A DNA stretch of 64,000 nucleotides from Lysinibacillus sp. G4S2 (lineage in GTDB: Bacteria > Bacillota > Bacilli > Bacillales_A > Planococcaceae): NCBI RefSeq assembly GCF_030348505.1, contig NZ_JAUCFJ010000002.1, positions 686,001-750,000 of the forward strand, read 5' to 3'. A model generated the notes under the pieces. The model worked only from the letters and a program-made list of their open reading frames with translations. It searched no databases and had not been told where the DNA came from. Below are positions 1 through 7,809 of this stretch, piece after piece. Positions within the stretch are counted from its first letter, which is position 1, and each line of letters begins with the position of its first letter. A program made the translations under genes and the position numbers.

Positions 1-144
1 AAAATCGGTGATGCACGTGGTGATAACTGGTGGTGTAGCGTATTCCCATCAGTTTGTGAGCCTGATAAAGAAGAACAAAAAGAAGAAGAGGAAGAACAAG
101 TTACATTCTTTATTTGGGAATGGATTAAAGGTTTTTTTGAATGA
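1..144 (+). CDS. spoIIR: Stage II sporulation protein R, C-terminal end (partial)
   Basis: The reading frame is open from the first base of the window to a TGA at 142-144, so only about 47 C-terminal residues are visible. They include an NWWC motif with a nearby second cysteine, as in the conserved C-terminal part of SpoIIR, followed by a lysine/glutamate-rich tail. SpoIIR is the forespore-made, secreted signal that triggers SpoIIGA to process pro-sigma-E in the mother cell. Position supports the call: in Bacillus subtilis spoIIR lies just upstream of ywlC, which follows here. The acidic tail looks longer than in B. subtilis. Identity rests on a short segment plus synteny. Confidence 0.72.
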   Translation, partial: KIGDARGDNWWCSVFPSVCEPDKEEQKEEEEEQVTFFIWEWIKGFFE

Positions 145-161
145 ATTGTGCACAAATTCAG

Positions 162-191
162 ATAACTTATACACAATTTTTGATAAGTTAT
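162..191 (+). terminator. Hairpin downstream of spoIIR, weak terminator candidate
   Basis: A 9-bp perfect inverted repeat (ATAACTTAT / ATAAGTTAT) encloses a 12-nt A/T loop. No strong T-run follows, only 'aaacatttt', so it may be a weak terminator or chance. Confidence 0.3.
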
Positions 192-245
192 AAACATTTT
201 GTGGATAATTCAGTAAAAACGAATAGTTAAAGGAAGGTTTTAATC

Positions 246-1280
246 ATGAAAACCGTTTGCAAGATTGTGGATAGTAATGTGAATAGTCAGACAAATTATA
301 CACAGGCTGTGGATATCTTAAATGCAGGTGAGGTTGTGGCATTTCCAACAGAAACGGTTTATGGCTTAGGTGCTGTTGCAACAGATGACACAGCAGTCAA
401 AAAGATATTCGAAGCAAAAGGTCGTCCTTCAGACAATCCACTAATTGTTCACATTGGCACGAAAGAGGAAGTTGAGCTCTATATAGAGCATATTTCAGAA
501 GTAGCCAAAAAATGTATGGATTTATTTTGGCCAGGTCCACTGACACTTGTTATGCCTGTAAAACCAAATGTGTTGGCAAATAGTGTGACAGCTGGACTAA
601 CGACTGTCGGCATTCGCATGCCAGATCATCCAGTTGCACTCGCATTACTTCGACAATTAAAAAAGCCACTTGCTGCGCCGAGTGCGAATCGTAGTGGGAA
701 GCCAAGTCCTACAGAAGCAGTACATGTTCAGGATGATTTGGCAGGGTACATACCTTATATTTTAGATGGAGGTTCTACAGGAATTGGGCTCGAATCAACA
801 GTATTAGATGTTACACACGAACCTCCAGTTATTTTGCGTCCAGGTGGAATTACAAAGGAAATGTTAGAGGATAAGATTGGGCCAGTTATTCAGCCGACAA
901 AAACTGAGCAGAAATTAGAGGCTACCCCAAAAGCCCCTGGTATGAAATATACACACTATGCGCCAAACGCTCCTGTCTTATTAATTGAAAGTGATTTAGG
1001 GGAAGTTCATGATGCTGTCCATCAATTACAAAAACAAGGACATAAAGTAGCACTACTTGCACCAGCTAGTTTTGTTAACAGCGAGGCTGATTTTTATTTT
1101 TCAGTAGGAGAAGCTGGTAGTAAAGAAGAAATGGGTGCGACTTTGTACCATGCACTAAGAGCCTGCGATAAAACAGCGGCAACAATTATCTTAGCAACCA
1201 CTACATCGACTGAAGGAGTAGGAGCTGCGATTATGAATCGACTTGAAAAAGCTGCTGGGGGTAAATGGTATACCCTATAA
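246..1280 (+). CDS. ywlC: L-threonylcarbamoyladenylate synthase (Sua5/YwlC)
   Basis: 344 aa. Makes threonylcarbamoyl-AMP from threonine, bicarbonate and ATP for the t6A37 modification of ANN-decoding tRNAs; cytoplasmic. The N-terminal YrdC domain (about residues 18-205) carries FPTETVYGLG, KGRPSDNPL and the SANRSGKPSPT nucleotide-binding loop. The C-terminal Sua5 domain (about 230-340) is present, so this is the long Sua5 type rather than short TsaC. ATG is preceded by an AAGGAAGG ribosome site. It follows spoIIR and precedes the MntP-like gene as in B. subtilis. A strong terminator follows, so it ends its transcript. Confidence 0.93.
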   Translation: MKTVCKIVDSNVNSQTNYTQAVDILNAGEVVAFPTETVYGLGAVATDDTAVKKIFEAKGRPSDNPLIVHIGTKEEVELYIEHISEVAKKCMDLFWPGPLTLVMPVKPNVLANSVTAGLTTVGIRMPDHPVALALLRQLKKPLAAPSANRSGKPSPTEAVHVQDDLAGYIPYILDGGSTGIGLESTVLDVTHEPPVILRPGGITKEMLEDKIGPVIQPTKTEQKLEATPKAPGMKYTHYAPNAPVLLIESDLGEVHDAVHQLQKQGHKVALLAPASFVNSEADFYFSVGEAGSKEEMGATLYHALRACDKTAATIILATTTSTEGVGAAIMNRLEKAAGGKWYTL

Positions 1281-1285
1281 ATAAA

Positions 1286-1327
1286 TTAAAAAAGTATGCT
1301 AGAGGTTACTTCTGGCATACTTTTTTT
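1286..1327 (+). terminator. Rho-independent terminator after ywlC
   Basis: A-rich stem AAAAAAGTATGC pairs with GCATACTTTTTT around a partly paired loop; the T-run completes the terminator. Confidence 0.88.
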
Positions 1328-1504
1328 GTATTAATGATAAAAATCTACTTATCCTTTTATATTTATGCTCTGGCTGTGGAAGCGTAACGATGCAAATACA
1401 TCGAGGCATAATTGATCACCTCGTTACTAAGGAAAATGTCATATGATAATACTGTATTTTCGAGCATAAAATGATAAAATATTAGAGAGCGAAGGAGTGC
1501 TTTC

Positions 1505-2002
1505 TTGCAGGGAATTCTTGCAGGTATTATAACGTCTGTAGATGTGATTGGTTTATATGTGTTAATACCAAATGTTAGATATCGATTATTTTTGTCAGTG
1601 TGGACGGCTGCTTTGCATATGCTTTTCCCTTTATTAGGTTTCGAATTAGGAAACTATTTAGTTCGTTTCTTATTAGACTGGGGACAATGGATTTCAAGTA
1701 TTTTATTATTTTGTATTGGCTTGCATTTACTATTATTCTCGCATAAAGATGAAAAAGTAACGATTTCTCCAATACTTTTAGCCGTGACTGCAAGCCTAGA
1801 CACCTTTTCAGTAAGTATTTCTTTTGGTATGCTACATTTAGAGAAAACATTATTTATTATTAGTGCAGGTGTAAGTGCTCTTATTTGTTCTTATGGGTCA
1901 TTAGTCATTGCGCGTAGAAGTCAGGTCTTGTTAGGCAATAAATTCCAAAAGATTGCAGGGGTTATTTTAATCATTATGGGTTTTTTAGCTATTTGGCAAT
2001 AG
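1505..2002 (+). CDS. ywlD: MntP/YwlD-like membrane protein, putative Mn2+ efflux
   Basis: 165 aa, very hydrophobic, about five to six predicted membrane segments. The pattern resembles the MntP/YtaF family, including an acidic 'SVDVIGLY' near the start and a repeated 'SLDTFSVSISFG' in the second half, where the family places metal-binding aspartates. The predicted role is manganese export. TTG start is chosen because GAAGGAG lies 7-8 nt upstream. It sits between ywlC and ywlE as ywlD does in B. subtilis. The first half is diverged and the protein is somewhat short for the family, so substrate specificity is inferred. Confidence 0.72.
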   Translation: MQGILAGIITSVDVIGLYVLIPNVRYRLFLSVWTAALHMLFPLLGFELGNYLVRFLLDWGQWISSILLFCIGLHLLLFSHKDEKVTISPILLAVTASLDTFSVSISFGMLHLEKTLFIISAGVSALICSYGSLVIARRSQVLLGNKFQKIAGVILIIMGFLAIWQ

Positions 2003-2026
2003 AGAAAACAAAGGAAGGTGATAAGT

Positions 2027-2467
2027 GTGAAGATATTATTTGTTTGTACTGGGAATACTTGTCGCAGTCCGATGGCAGAAGTTATTTTGAAACATAAACA
2101 AATTGGCAATATAGAAGTCCGTTCAGCAGGTATTTATGCTATGCCTAATGCTGAGATGTCTGCACATGCGCAACAAGTATTATATGAAGCAAATATGTCA
2201 CATCAGCATTTAGCAACACAATTATCAATAACTGAAATGGAATGGGCTGATTTAATTTTAACAATGACGACAGCCCATAAAGATACAATCATCGCTAATT
2301 ATCCACATGTAGCACAAAAAGTTTTTACTTTAAAAGAGTATACAAGTGAAGGTAGCTTAGGAAATGTTGTAGATCCTTACGGTGGTAGTAAAGAAATTTA
2401 TGAAGTAACATTTGCAGAATTAAAGGAATTGGTAGAACGATTAGTAAAAAAACTTGAAGAGAATTGA
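2027..2467 (+). CDS. ywlE: Protein-arginine phosphatase (low-MW phosphatase fold)
   Basis: 146 aa. The P-loop CTGNTCRS starts at C7; T11 in the loop is the residue that distinguishes arginine phosphatases from tyrosine phosphatases. The general acid is D116 in DPYGG. In Bacilli YwlE removes the phosphoarginine marks placed by McsB and so counteracts ClpCP targeting. GTG at 2027 is preferred over GTG at 2018 because AAGGAAGG (2011-2018) is then at normal distance and the product begins directly at the first beta strand. It is 15 nt after the MntP-like gene's last codon region and its end touches the chemoreceptor ribosome site, suggesting co-transcription. Confidence 0.9.
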   Translation: MKILFVCTGNTCRSPMAEVILKHKQIGNIEVRSAGIYAMPNAEMSAHAQQVLYEANMSHQHLATQLSITEMEWADLILTMTTAHKDTIIANYPHVAQKVFTLKEYTSEGSLGNVVDPYGGSKEIYEVTFAELKELVERLVKKLEEN

Positions 2468-2475
2468 GGAGCTCT

Positions 2476-3759
2476 ATGAAAAAACAGTTTGGCTTACGAC
2501 TTAAACTAGTATTATTTGTTAGTATTCTTGCACTAATCACATACAGTATCAGTTTTATATTTATCGAATATATACAACCTACCTTCTTCCCAGAGAGCAA
2601 TCGTCAACTGTTTGAAATTGTTACTTATCTGTTAGGGATTACGTGGTCAGGCATTTTGGCTGCGATTTTCTGTGTAGTCCTAATTAAACCTTTACAGCAG
2701 CTTGAAAATTCTGCTTCCCGTGTAGCGGAAGGAAAAATTGGACAGGATGTTGAAATGCCGAAAACAAGTGATGAGATTCGTTCTGTTGCAGAGGCATTCC
2801 AGCAAATGGTGTTAAATTTACGACAAATGGTAGAAAGTATAGACCAAAACTTCCAACAAACAAATCAATCGATTATTCAACTATCTGATGAAGCAGCTGT
2901 TGCAACGACAAAGGCAGAGGGTATTGCCTATACGGTAAAGCAGATTTCTACAGGTGCAGAGTCTTCAGCTGCAGCAGTACAAGATACAGCTGAGGCAATC
3001 GAAGATGTACGAGCTCTCGCTACAGAAGTAAATAGTAGAGCCGAGGCATCAGCAACGCAATCTAAAGAGATTCTACATAATTTAACGACAACAACAAAAG
3101 CAATCGAAACGTTAGTGAATAGTATTCAGCAAATTGCTGCTGGCAATAATGAAGCATTAGAAAGCATTCGTGTATTAGAAGATAATGCTGGACAGGTAGA
3201 GCGCATCATTGGCTTAGTTGGTGATATTGCAGCACAAACAAATTTACTAGCTTTAAATGCTTCGATTGAGGCAGCGCGTGCTGGAGAACATGGAAAAGGC
3301 TTTGCTGTAGTAGCTGAAGAAGTTCGAGGCTTGGCAGATGAGAGTGCGAAAGCAGTACAAGGCATTACTTCTCTTATTCAATCAATGCAACAAAACGTTG
3401 AAATTGTTGTCAAACAAATGAATCAGCAAGTGGCATTTGCGACAAAAGAAGCTGCACGTGTATCAGAAACGACAACAGCGGTAGAAGGAATGTCGTCAAG
3501 TGTACATGAAATGGCAAGTGCAATTGTAGAAATTTCTTCACTGATTGAACAACAAATGCATAATATTGAAACTACTGCTCGTCAATCTCAAGAAGTTGCA
3601 GCCATTGCTCAAGAAACATCAGCAGGTGCACAAGAGGTTCGCAGTGCAGCAGAAGAACAGGCATATGCCATTGAACAAGTAGAGCAACTAGCAGAAGGTC
3701 TAAAGAAACAATCAGAAGAGCTACATAAAATGATTCAACAATTTGACAGACAAGCATAG
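2476..3759 (+). CDS. Methyl-accepting chemotaxis protein without sensor domain
   Basis: 427 aa. Two membrane segments (about 8-31 and 44-66) are separated by only a dozen or so residues, so there is no extracellular ligand domain. A HAMP region (about 67-120) and a full cytoplasmic signalling domain follow. The tip hairpin [20 protein letters not shown] is intact, so coupling to CheA/CheW is expected. The signal must come from the membrane, HAMP or cytoplasm. ATG at 2476 has AGGAG upstream; TTG at 2464 is an alternative. It follows ywlE by 8 nt, whereas in B. subtilis ywlE is followed directly by rpiB. Confidence 0.9.
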   Translation: MKKQFGLRLKLVLFVSILALITYSISFIFIEYIQPTFFPESNRQLFEIVTYLLGITWSGILAAIFCVVLIKPLQQLENSASRVAEGKIGQDVEMPKTSDEIRSVAEAFQQMVLNLRQMVESIDQNFQQTNQSIIQLSDEAAVATTKAEGIAYTVKQISTGAESSAAAVQDTAEAIEDVRALATEVNSRAEASATQSKEILHNLTTTTKAIETLVNSIQQIAAGNNEALESIRVLEDNAGQVERIIGLVGDIAAQTNLLALNASIEAARAGEHGKGFAVVAEEVRGLADESAKAVQGITSLIQSMQQNVEIVVKQMNQQVAFATKEAARVSETTTAVEGMSSSVHEMASAIVEISSLIEQQMHNIETTARQSQEVAAIAQETSAGAQEVRSAAEEQAYAIEQVEQLAEGLKKQSEELHKMIQQFDRQA

Positions 3760-3770
3760 ATGTCATTTTA

Positions 3771-3820
3771 AACTGTAGATAGACTCGAGTGATGATAATC
3801 GAGTTTGCTACAGTTTTTTT
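3771..3820 (+). terminator. Rho-independent terminator after the chemoreceptor
   Basis: AAACTGTAG...CTACAGTTTTTTT outer stem with an inner ACTCGA/TCGAGT stem, ending in seven T. Confidence 0.9.
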
Positions 3821-3839
3821 GTATTTCATATTAAATGTA

Positions 3840-4557
3840 AGGCGATGGGAGAAAGAGGCAGAGCGGCGGATGGAAGAGCTAGGGCGATGGAAAGAAGCCA
3901 AGTGACGGATAGAAGAGTCAAGGCGATGGATAGAATCAAGGAAGTGACGGAAAGAAGGGTCCGAGCGACGGATAGAATCAAGGAAGTGACGGAAAGAAGA
4001 GCCGAAACGACTGATAGCCAAAGAAGCGACGGAAAGAAGAGTCCGAGCGACGGATAGAATCAATGAAACGACGGAAAGAAGAGTCGAAACGACGGATAGC
4101 CAAAGAAGTGACGGAAAGAAGAGTCCAAGCGACGGATAGAATCAATGAAACGACGGAAAGAAGGGCCAAAGTGACGGATAGCCAAAGAGGCGACGGAAAG
4201 AAGGGTCCGAGCGACGGATAAAATCAATGAAGCGACGGAAAGAAGAGGCTGAGCGATGGATAGAAAGGTAGAATCGACGGATAGAACAGCCAAAATCGTG
4301 GATAGAACCGTCAAAGTCGTGGATAGAACAGCCAAAATCGTGGATAGAACCGTCAAAGTCGTGGATAGAGCAGCCAAAGTGACGGATAGCCAAAGAAGCG
4401 ACGGAAAAAAGAGTCCAAGCGACGGATAGAATCAAAGAAGCGACGGAAAGAAAAGCCGAAACGACGGATAGCCAAAGAGGCGACGGAAAGAAGGGTCCGA
4501 GCGACGGATAGAAAGGTAGAAGCGACGGATAGAACAGCCAAAGTGATGGATAGCCCC
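3840..4557 (+). repeat. Spaced tandem repeat array 1 (core CGACGGAWAGAA)
   Basis: About 34 units of roughly 21 bp fill most of the gap between the chemoreceptor and rpiB. A 12-bp core CGACGGATAGAA or CGACGGAAAGAA, often alternating, is separated by 9-nt variable spacers such as 'gagtccgag', 'tcaatgaaa' and 'gagtcgaaa'. Some units end in GATAGCC plus 'aaagaag', and near 4300-4370 cores shorten to CGTGGATAGAA. Because units are near multiples of three and lack stops on one strand, long spurious minus-strand frames arise. No NERD gene adjoins this array. It shares architecture, not sequence, with arrays at 7350, 31258 and 40533. Confidence 0.92.
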
Positions 4558-4696
4558 GTTAAATCGGCAGATATTAATATAGTATGTCCACTGTAGTTGA
4601 AAGGCTAAAAAAACTTCGGAAGATGGAATATTACAACAATAGATTAGAATCCGAATTTATCAACATGATATTCACATTATCCACAGAAAAATGGAT

Positions 4697-4724
4697 TTGA
4701 AAGTGAATGATTTTATGTTAATAT
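4697..4724 (+). promoter_or_regulatory. Candidate sigma-A promoter upstream of rpiB
   Basis: TTGAAA, 16-nt spacer, TAATAT, about 120 bp before the rpiB start and just past the repeat array. Confidence 0.4.
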
Positions 4725-4841
4725 ACAAGAAACGTTCGTCTTTTAGGAGAAATCAGCATAAAAATGCAAGAAAAATCATGTTATTTATGAGATAGAAGTG
4801 GTACACTAGTGTTGACTATAATTTCGAAATGAGGGAACCCA

Positions 4842-5279
4842 GTGAGAATAGCAATTTCTTCTGATCACGGAGGCAATAATTTACGTCGTGAGATTATGCA
4901 ACTGTTAGATGAGCTAAATATTAGCTACGAAGATTTTGGTCCACAATCTGCGGATTCAGTAGACTATCCTGATTATGCAAAACCAGTTTCTGAAGGTGTT
5001 GCTAGCGGGGAATTTGATAAAGGTATTTTAATTTGTGGGACAGGCATTGGTATGTCTATTGCTGCAAATAAAGTTAAGGGAATTCGTTGTGCTTTAGTGC
5101 ATGATGTATTTAGCGCAAAGGCAACGCGTTGTCACAATGATTCAAATGTTTTAGCGATGGGTGAGCGTGTTGTTGGGCCAGGCCTTGCACTTGAAATCGT
5201 TAAAACGTGGCTTGAAACAGATTTTGAAGGTGGTCGTCATACACGCCGCATTGAAAAAATCGCTGAGCTAGAGCAATAA
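4842..5279 (+). CDS. rpiB: Ribose-5-phosphate isomerase B
   Basis: 145 aa. Interconverts ribose 5-phosphate and ribulose 5-phosphate in the pentose phosphate pathway. The N-terminal SSDHGG phosphate-binding segment, the active-site loop ICGTGIGMSIAANK with catalytic C65, and CHNDSNVLAMG are all present; length is typical. GTG start with GAGGGA about 6 nt upstream. It corresponds to ywlF of B. subtilis and precedes ywlG and glyA as there. The 1-kb repeat array separates it from the ywlE group, so it is probably transcribed from its own promoter. Confidence 0.93.
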   Translation: MRIAISSDHGGNNLRREIMQLLDELNISYEDFGPQSADSVDYPDYAKPVSEGVASGEFDKGILICGTGIGMSIAANKVKGIRCALVHDVFSAKATRCHNDSNVLAMGERVVGPGLALEIVKTWLETDFEGGRHTRRIEKIAELEQ

Positions 5280-5386
5280 GGAAAGCAATTATATTTGTTA
5301 ACTCATGTCATAAGCTAGCCAGTTTTAACAATGGCTTAATAGTGTGCGTGACATAAATAGATATATAAATAAAGGGGCTGAGCATC

Positions 5387-5929
5387 TTGGGTGTACAACA
5401 AATACGAACACATTTGACTCAGTTACTCAGTGAATTTGAAGAGCAGGTAATCCTACGACCAAATACAATTTTTGTCGTAGGCTGCTCAACATCTGAAGTG
5501 ATTGGTCAGAAAATTGGCACAGCAGGAGCGCTTGAAATTGGAGAGGCGATTTTTGAGCCGTTGCAGGCATTTGCAAAGAAACATCAGCTTCATCTAGCGT
5601 TCCAAGGCTGTGAGCATATTAATCGTGCTATTACAATAGAAGCAACAACTGCAGAACAATTTGGCTATGAACCAGTAACAGTTGTACCAGTGCGTACAGC
5701 AGGTGGCTCGATGTCCGCTTATGCGTTTACGCAATTTACAAATCCAGTTGTTGTAGAAGCTGTGCAGGCAAATGCAGGTATTGACATTGGTCAAACACTC
5801 ATTGGTATGCATTTAAAGGCAGTAGCCGTACCAGTTCGTACTTCTGTGCGAATGGTAGGAGAAGCAGTTGTAACGATTGCAACAACACGTCCGAAGCTAA
5901 TTGGCGGAGAACGTGCAGTATATAAATAA
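5387..5929 (+). CDS. ywlG: YwlG family protein (UPF0340), unknown function
   Basis: 180 aa, soluble. Matches the conserved YwlG/TIGR01440 family found in Firmicutes between rpiB and glyA. Visible family features are VVGCSTSEVIGQKIG near residue 30, FQGCEHINRA around 70, and a C-terminal GMHLKAVAVPVR segment. Function is not established. TTG start (5387) follows AAGGGG by about 10 nt. A 54-60 bp gap leads to glyA, so co-transcription with glyA is possible. Confidence 0.85.
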   Translation: MGVQQIRTHLTQLLSEFEEQVILRPNTIFVVGCSTSEVIGQKIGTAGALEIGEAIFEPLQAFAKKHQLHLAFQGCEHINRAITIEATTAEQFGYEPVTVVPVRTAGGSMSAYAFTQFTNPVVVEAVQANAGIDIGQTLIGMHLKAVAVPVRTSVRMVGEAVVTIATTRPKLIGGERAVYK

Positions 5930-5989
5930 AACTACCTCTGAAATCAGTGGTATACAAATGACGATTATACTTAGGAGGCTTTTTTGAAC

Positions 5990-7231
5990 ATGGCATACGA
6001 AAAATTAGCAGTACAAGACAAAGCAGTATTAGATGGGATTCTTGCGGAAAAGAAACGTCAACAAGCAAATATCGAGTTAATTGCATCAGAAAACTTTGTA
6101 TCTGAAGCAGTAATGGAAGCACAAGGTTCTGTTTTGACAAATAAATATGCTGAAGGTTATCCAGGTAAACGCTACTATGGCGGTTGTGAACACGTAGATG
6201 TTGTGGAAGATATTGCACGTGATCGTGTAAAAGAAATCTTTGGTGCAGAATACGCGAACGTTCAACCACACTCTGGCGCACAAGCAAACATGGCTGTATA
6301 CCACACAATTTTAGAACCAGGTGATACAGTTCTTGGGATGAATCTTTCTCATGGCGGTCACTTAACGCATGGATCTCCTGTAAACTTCTCAGGTATTCTT
6401 TATAATTTCGTTGAATATGGCGTAACGAAAGATACACAAGTAATCGATTATGAAGATGTACGCCAAAAAGCATTAGAGCATAAACCAAAACTAATTGTTG
6501 CAGGTGCATCTGCATACCCACGTGAAATCGATTTCGCTAAATTCCGTGAAATCGCTGATGAAGTAGGAGCATACTTCATGGTGGATATGGCACATATAGC
6601 GGGTCTTGTAGCTGCTGGTGAACACCAATCACCAGTACCATACGCTGATTTTGTGACATCTACAACACATAAAACATTACGTGGCCCACGTGGTGGTTTA
6701 ATCCTTGCTTCGAAAGAATGGGGGCAAAAGCTTAATAAATCTGTATTCCCAGGTATCCAAGGTGGACCATTAATGCACGTGATCGCTGCAAAAGCTGTAG
6801 CATTCGGTGAAACATTACAACCAGAATTCAAAGAATATGCAAAACAAATTAAAGCTAATGCTAAAGCTTTAGCAGAAGTATTAATTGCAGAAGGTGTTGA
6901 AATTGTATCTGGTGGTACTGATAACCACTTGTTACTTCTTAATGTGAAATCTCTTGGTCTAACAGGTAAAGTAGCAGAACACGCACTTGATGAAGTAGGG
7001 ATCACAACAAATAAAAATACAATTCCTTACGATACAGAATCTCCATTTGTAACTTCTGGTATCCGTATTGGTACACCAGCTGTGACATCTCGTGGCTTCA
7101 AAGAAGAGGACATGAAAGAAGTTGGTGCAATTATTGCAACAGTTCTTAAAAACCCAGAAGATGAAGCAGTCAAAGCTGAAGCGAAAGATCGCGTAAAAGC
7201 TTTAACTGACAAGTATCCATTATACGCATAA
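5990..7231 (+). CDS. glyA: Serine hydroxymethyltransferase
   Basis: 413 aa. PLP enzyme that converts serine and tetrahydrofolate to glycine and methylene-THF. The sequence is near-canonical: [49 protein letters not shown] and the PLP-lysine segment [17 protein letters not shown] at 5990 gives the usual N-terminus; AGGAGG lies at 5973-5978. A TTG six bases earlier is an alternative. It is followed by a very strong terminator, and the downstream gap carries a small 21-bp-period array. Confidence 0.97.
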   Translation: MAYEKLAVQDKAVLDGILAEKKRQQANIELIASENFVSEAVMEAQGSVLTNKYAEGYPGKRYYGGCEHVDVVEDIARDRVKEIFGAEYANVQPHSGAQANMAVYHTILEPGDTVLGMNLSHGGHLTHGSPVNFSGILYNFVEYGVTKDTQVIDYEDVRQKALEHKPKLIVAGASAYPREIDFAKFREIADEVGAYFMVDMAHIAGLVAAGEHQSPVPYADFVTSTTHKTLRGPRGGLILASKEWGQKLNKSVFPGIQGGPLMHVIAAKAVAFGETLQPEFKEYAKQIKANAKALAEVLIAEGVEIVSGGTDNHLLLLNVKSLGLTGKVAEHALDEVGITTNKNTIPYDTESPFVTSGIRIGTPAVTSRGFKEEDMKEVGAIIATVLKNPEDEAVKAEAKDRVKALTDKYPLYA

Positions 7232-7272
7232 TTTAATATAAAAGAGGCTGTGACATAACTGGCCAAAACCTA

Positions 7273-7320
7273 AAAAGCGCGAGAAATCAATTTAGCAACG
7301 TTGATTTCTCGCGTTTTTTT
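7273..7320 (+). terminator. Strong rho-independent terminator after glyA
   Basis: A 13-bp perfect stem CGCGAGAAATCAA / TTGATTTCTCGCG with a 10-nt loop and seven T. Confidence 0.95.
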
Positions 7321-7349
7321 GATGTTAAATTTAGTGTTGTATAAAGATA

Positions 7350-7435
7350 GATGTCGATATTTTTCAAAAGTTGGTTGATAAACTAAAAAAGTTGGTCGAT
7401 AAACAATCAAAAGTTCTCGACAAATCTCAAAACTG
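7350..7435 (+). repeat. Short degenerate 21-bp-period array (core TCGATAAAC)
   Basis: Four units repeat every 21 bp exactly: GATA at 7356, 7377 and 7398 and GACA at 7419. The core is close to GTTGGTCGATAAAC with A-rich spacers such as 'aatcaaaa'. The period and the GATA-containing core match the large arrays elsewhere in the window, so I read it as a decayed or young member of the same class. The rest of the 7321-7809 gap holds a dispersed repeat and no gene. Confidence 0.6.
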
Positions 7436-7589
7436 CAGCTCATTAAAGATTTCTGTTGCTGCCGTTGCGCTCCACTCCAATTTCGCTGCAGACAGCCTCT
7501 TATTATTTAGGAAACTGTAAGAAGCATCTTTTCTGGTACGCAACTTTTGGTTCATTACCAAAAGTTGCGTATGATAGTTGCCCTGTATA

Positions 7590-7668
7590 TTAGTTGATCT
7601 TCGTTACGGCTGGACGCCTCCAGTCGGAACGGACACCAACCACACGTTATGGTGATGAGCCTTAAACC
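7590..7668 (+). repeat. Dispersed intergenic repeat, copy 1
   Basis: Contains CAGTCGGAACGGA followed by CCACACGTTATGGTGATGAG. The same pair of blocks recurs near 10793, 21985, 24310 (reverse strand) and 26158 in gaps between unrelated genes. Confidence 0.7.
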
Positions 7669-7809
7669 TGGTAGAAAAGGCTATATTATAGTAGATTGTG
7701 GACAAGTGGTGTCCTGATAAAGATGAAATTTTTATGAAAGTGACAATTTATTGAATTTTTTATGTACAATGTAAGAGAGAATTGAAGCAATCGAGGGAGG
7801 AGGGGCTGG

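Noticed and set aside
8..193. A 61-codon frame at the window start
   Set aside because: Shadow of the spoIIR 3' end in another frame, rich in lysine codons by chance.
3572..4541. Minus- and plus-strand frames through array 1
   Set aside because: Low-complexity translation of a 21-bp noncoding repeat; no ribosome sites, multiple frames open.
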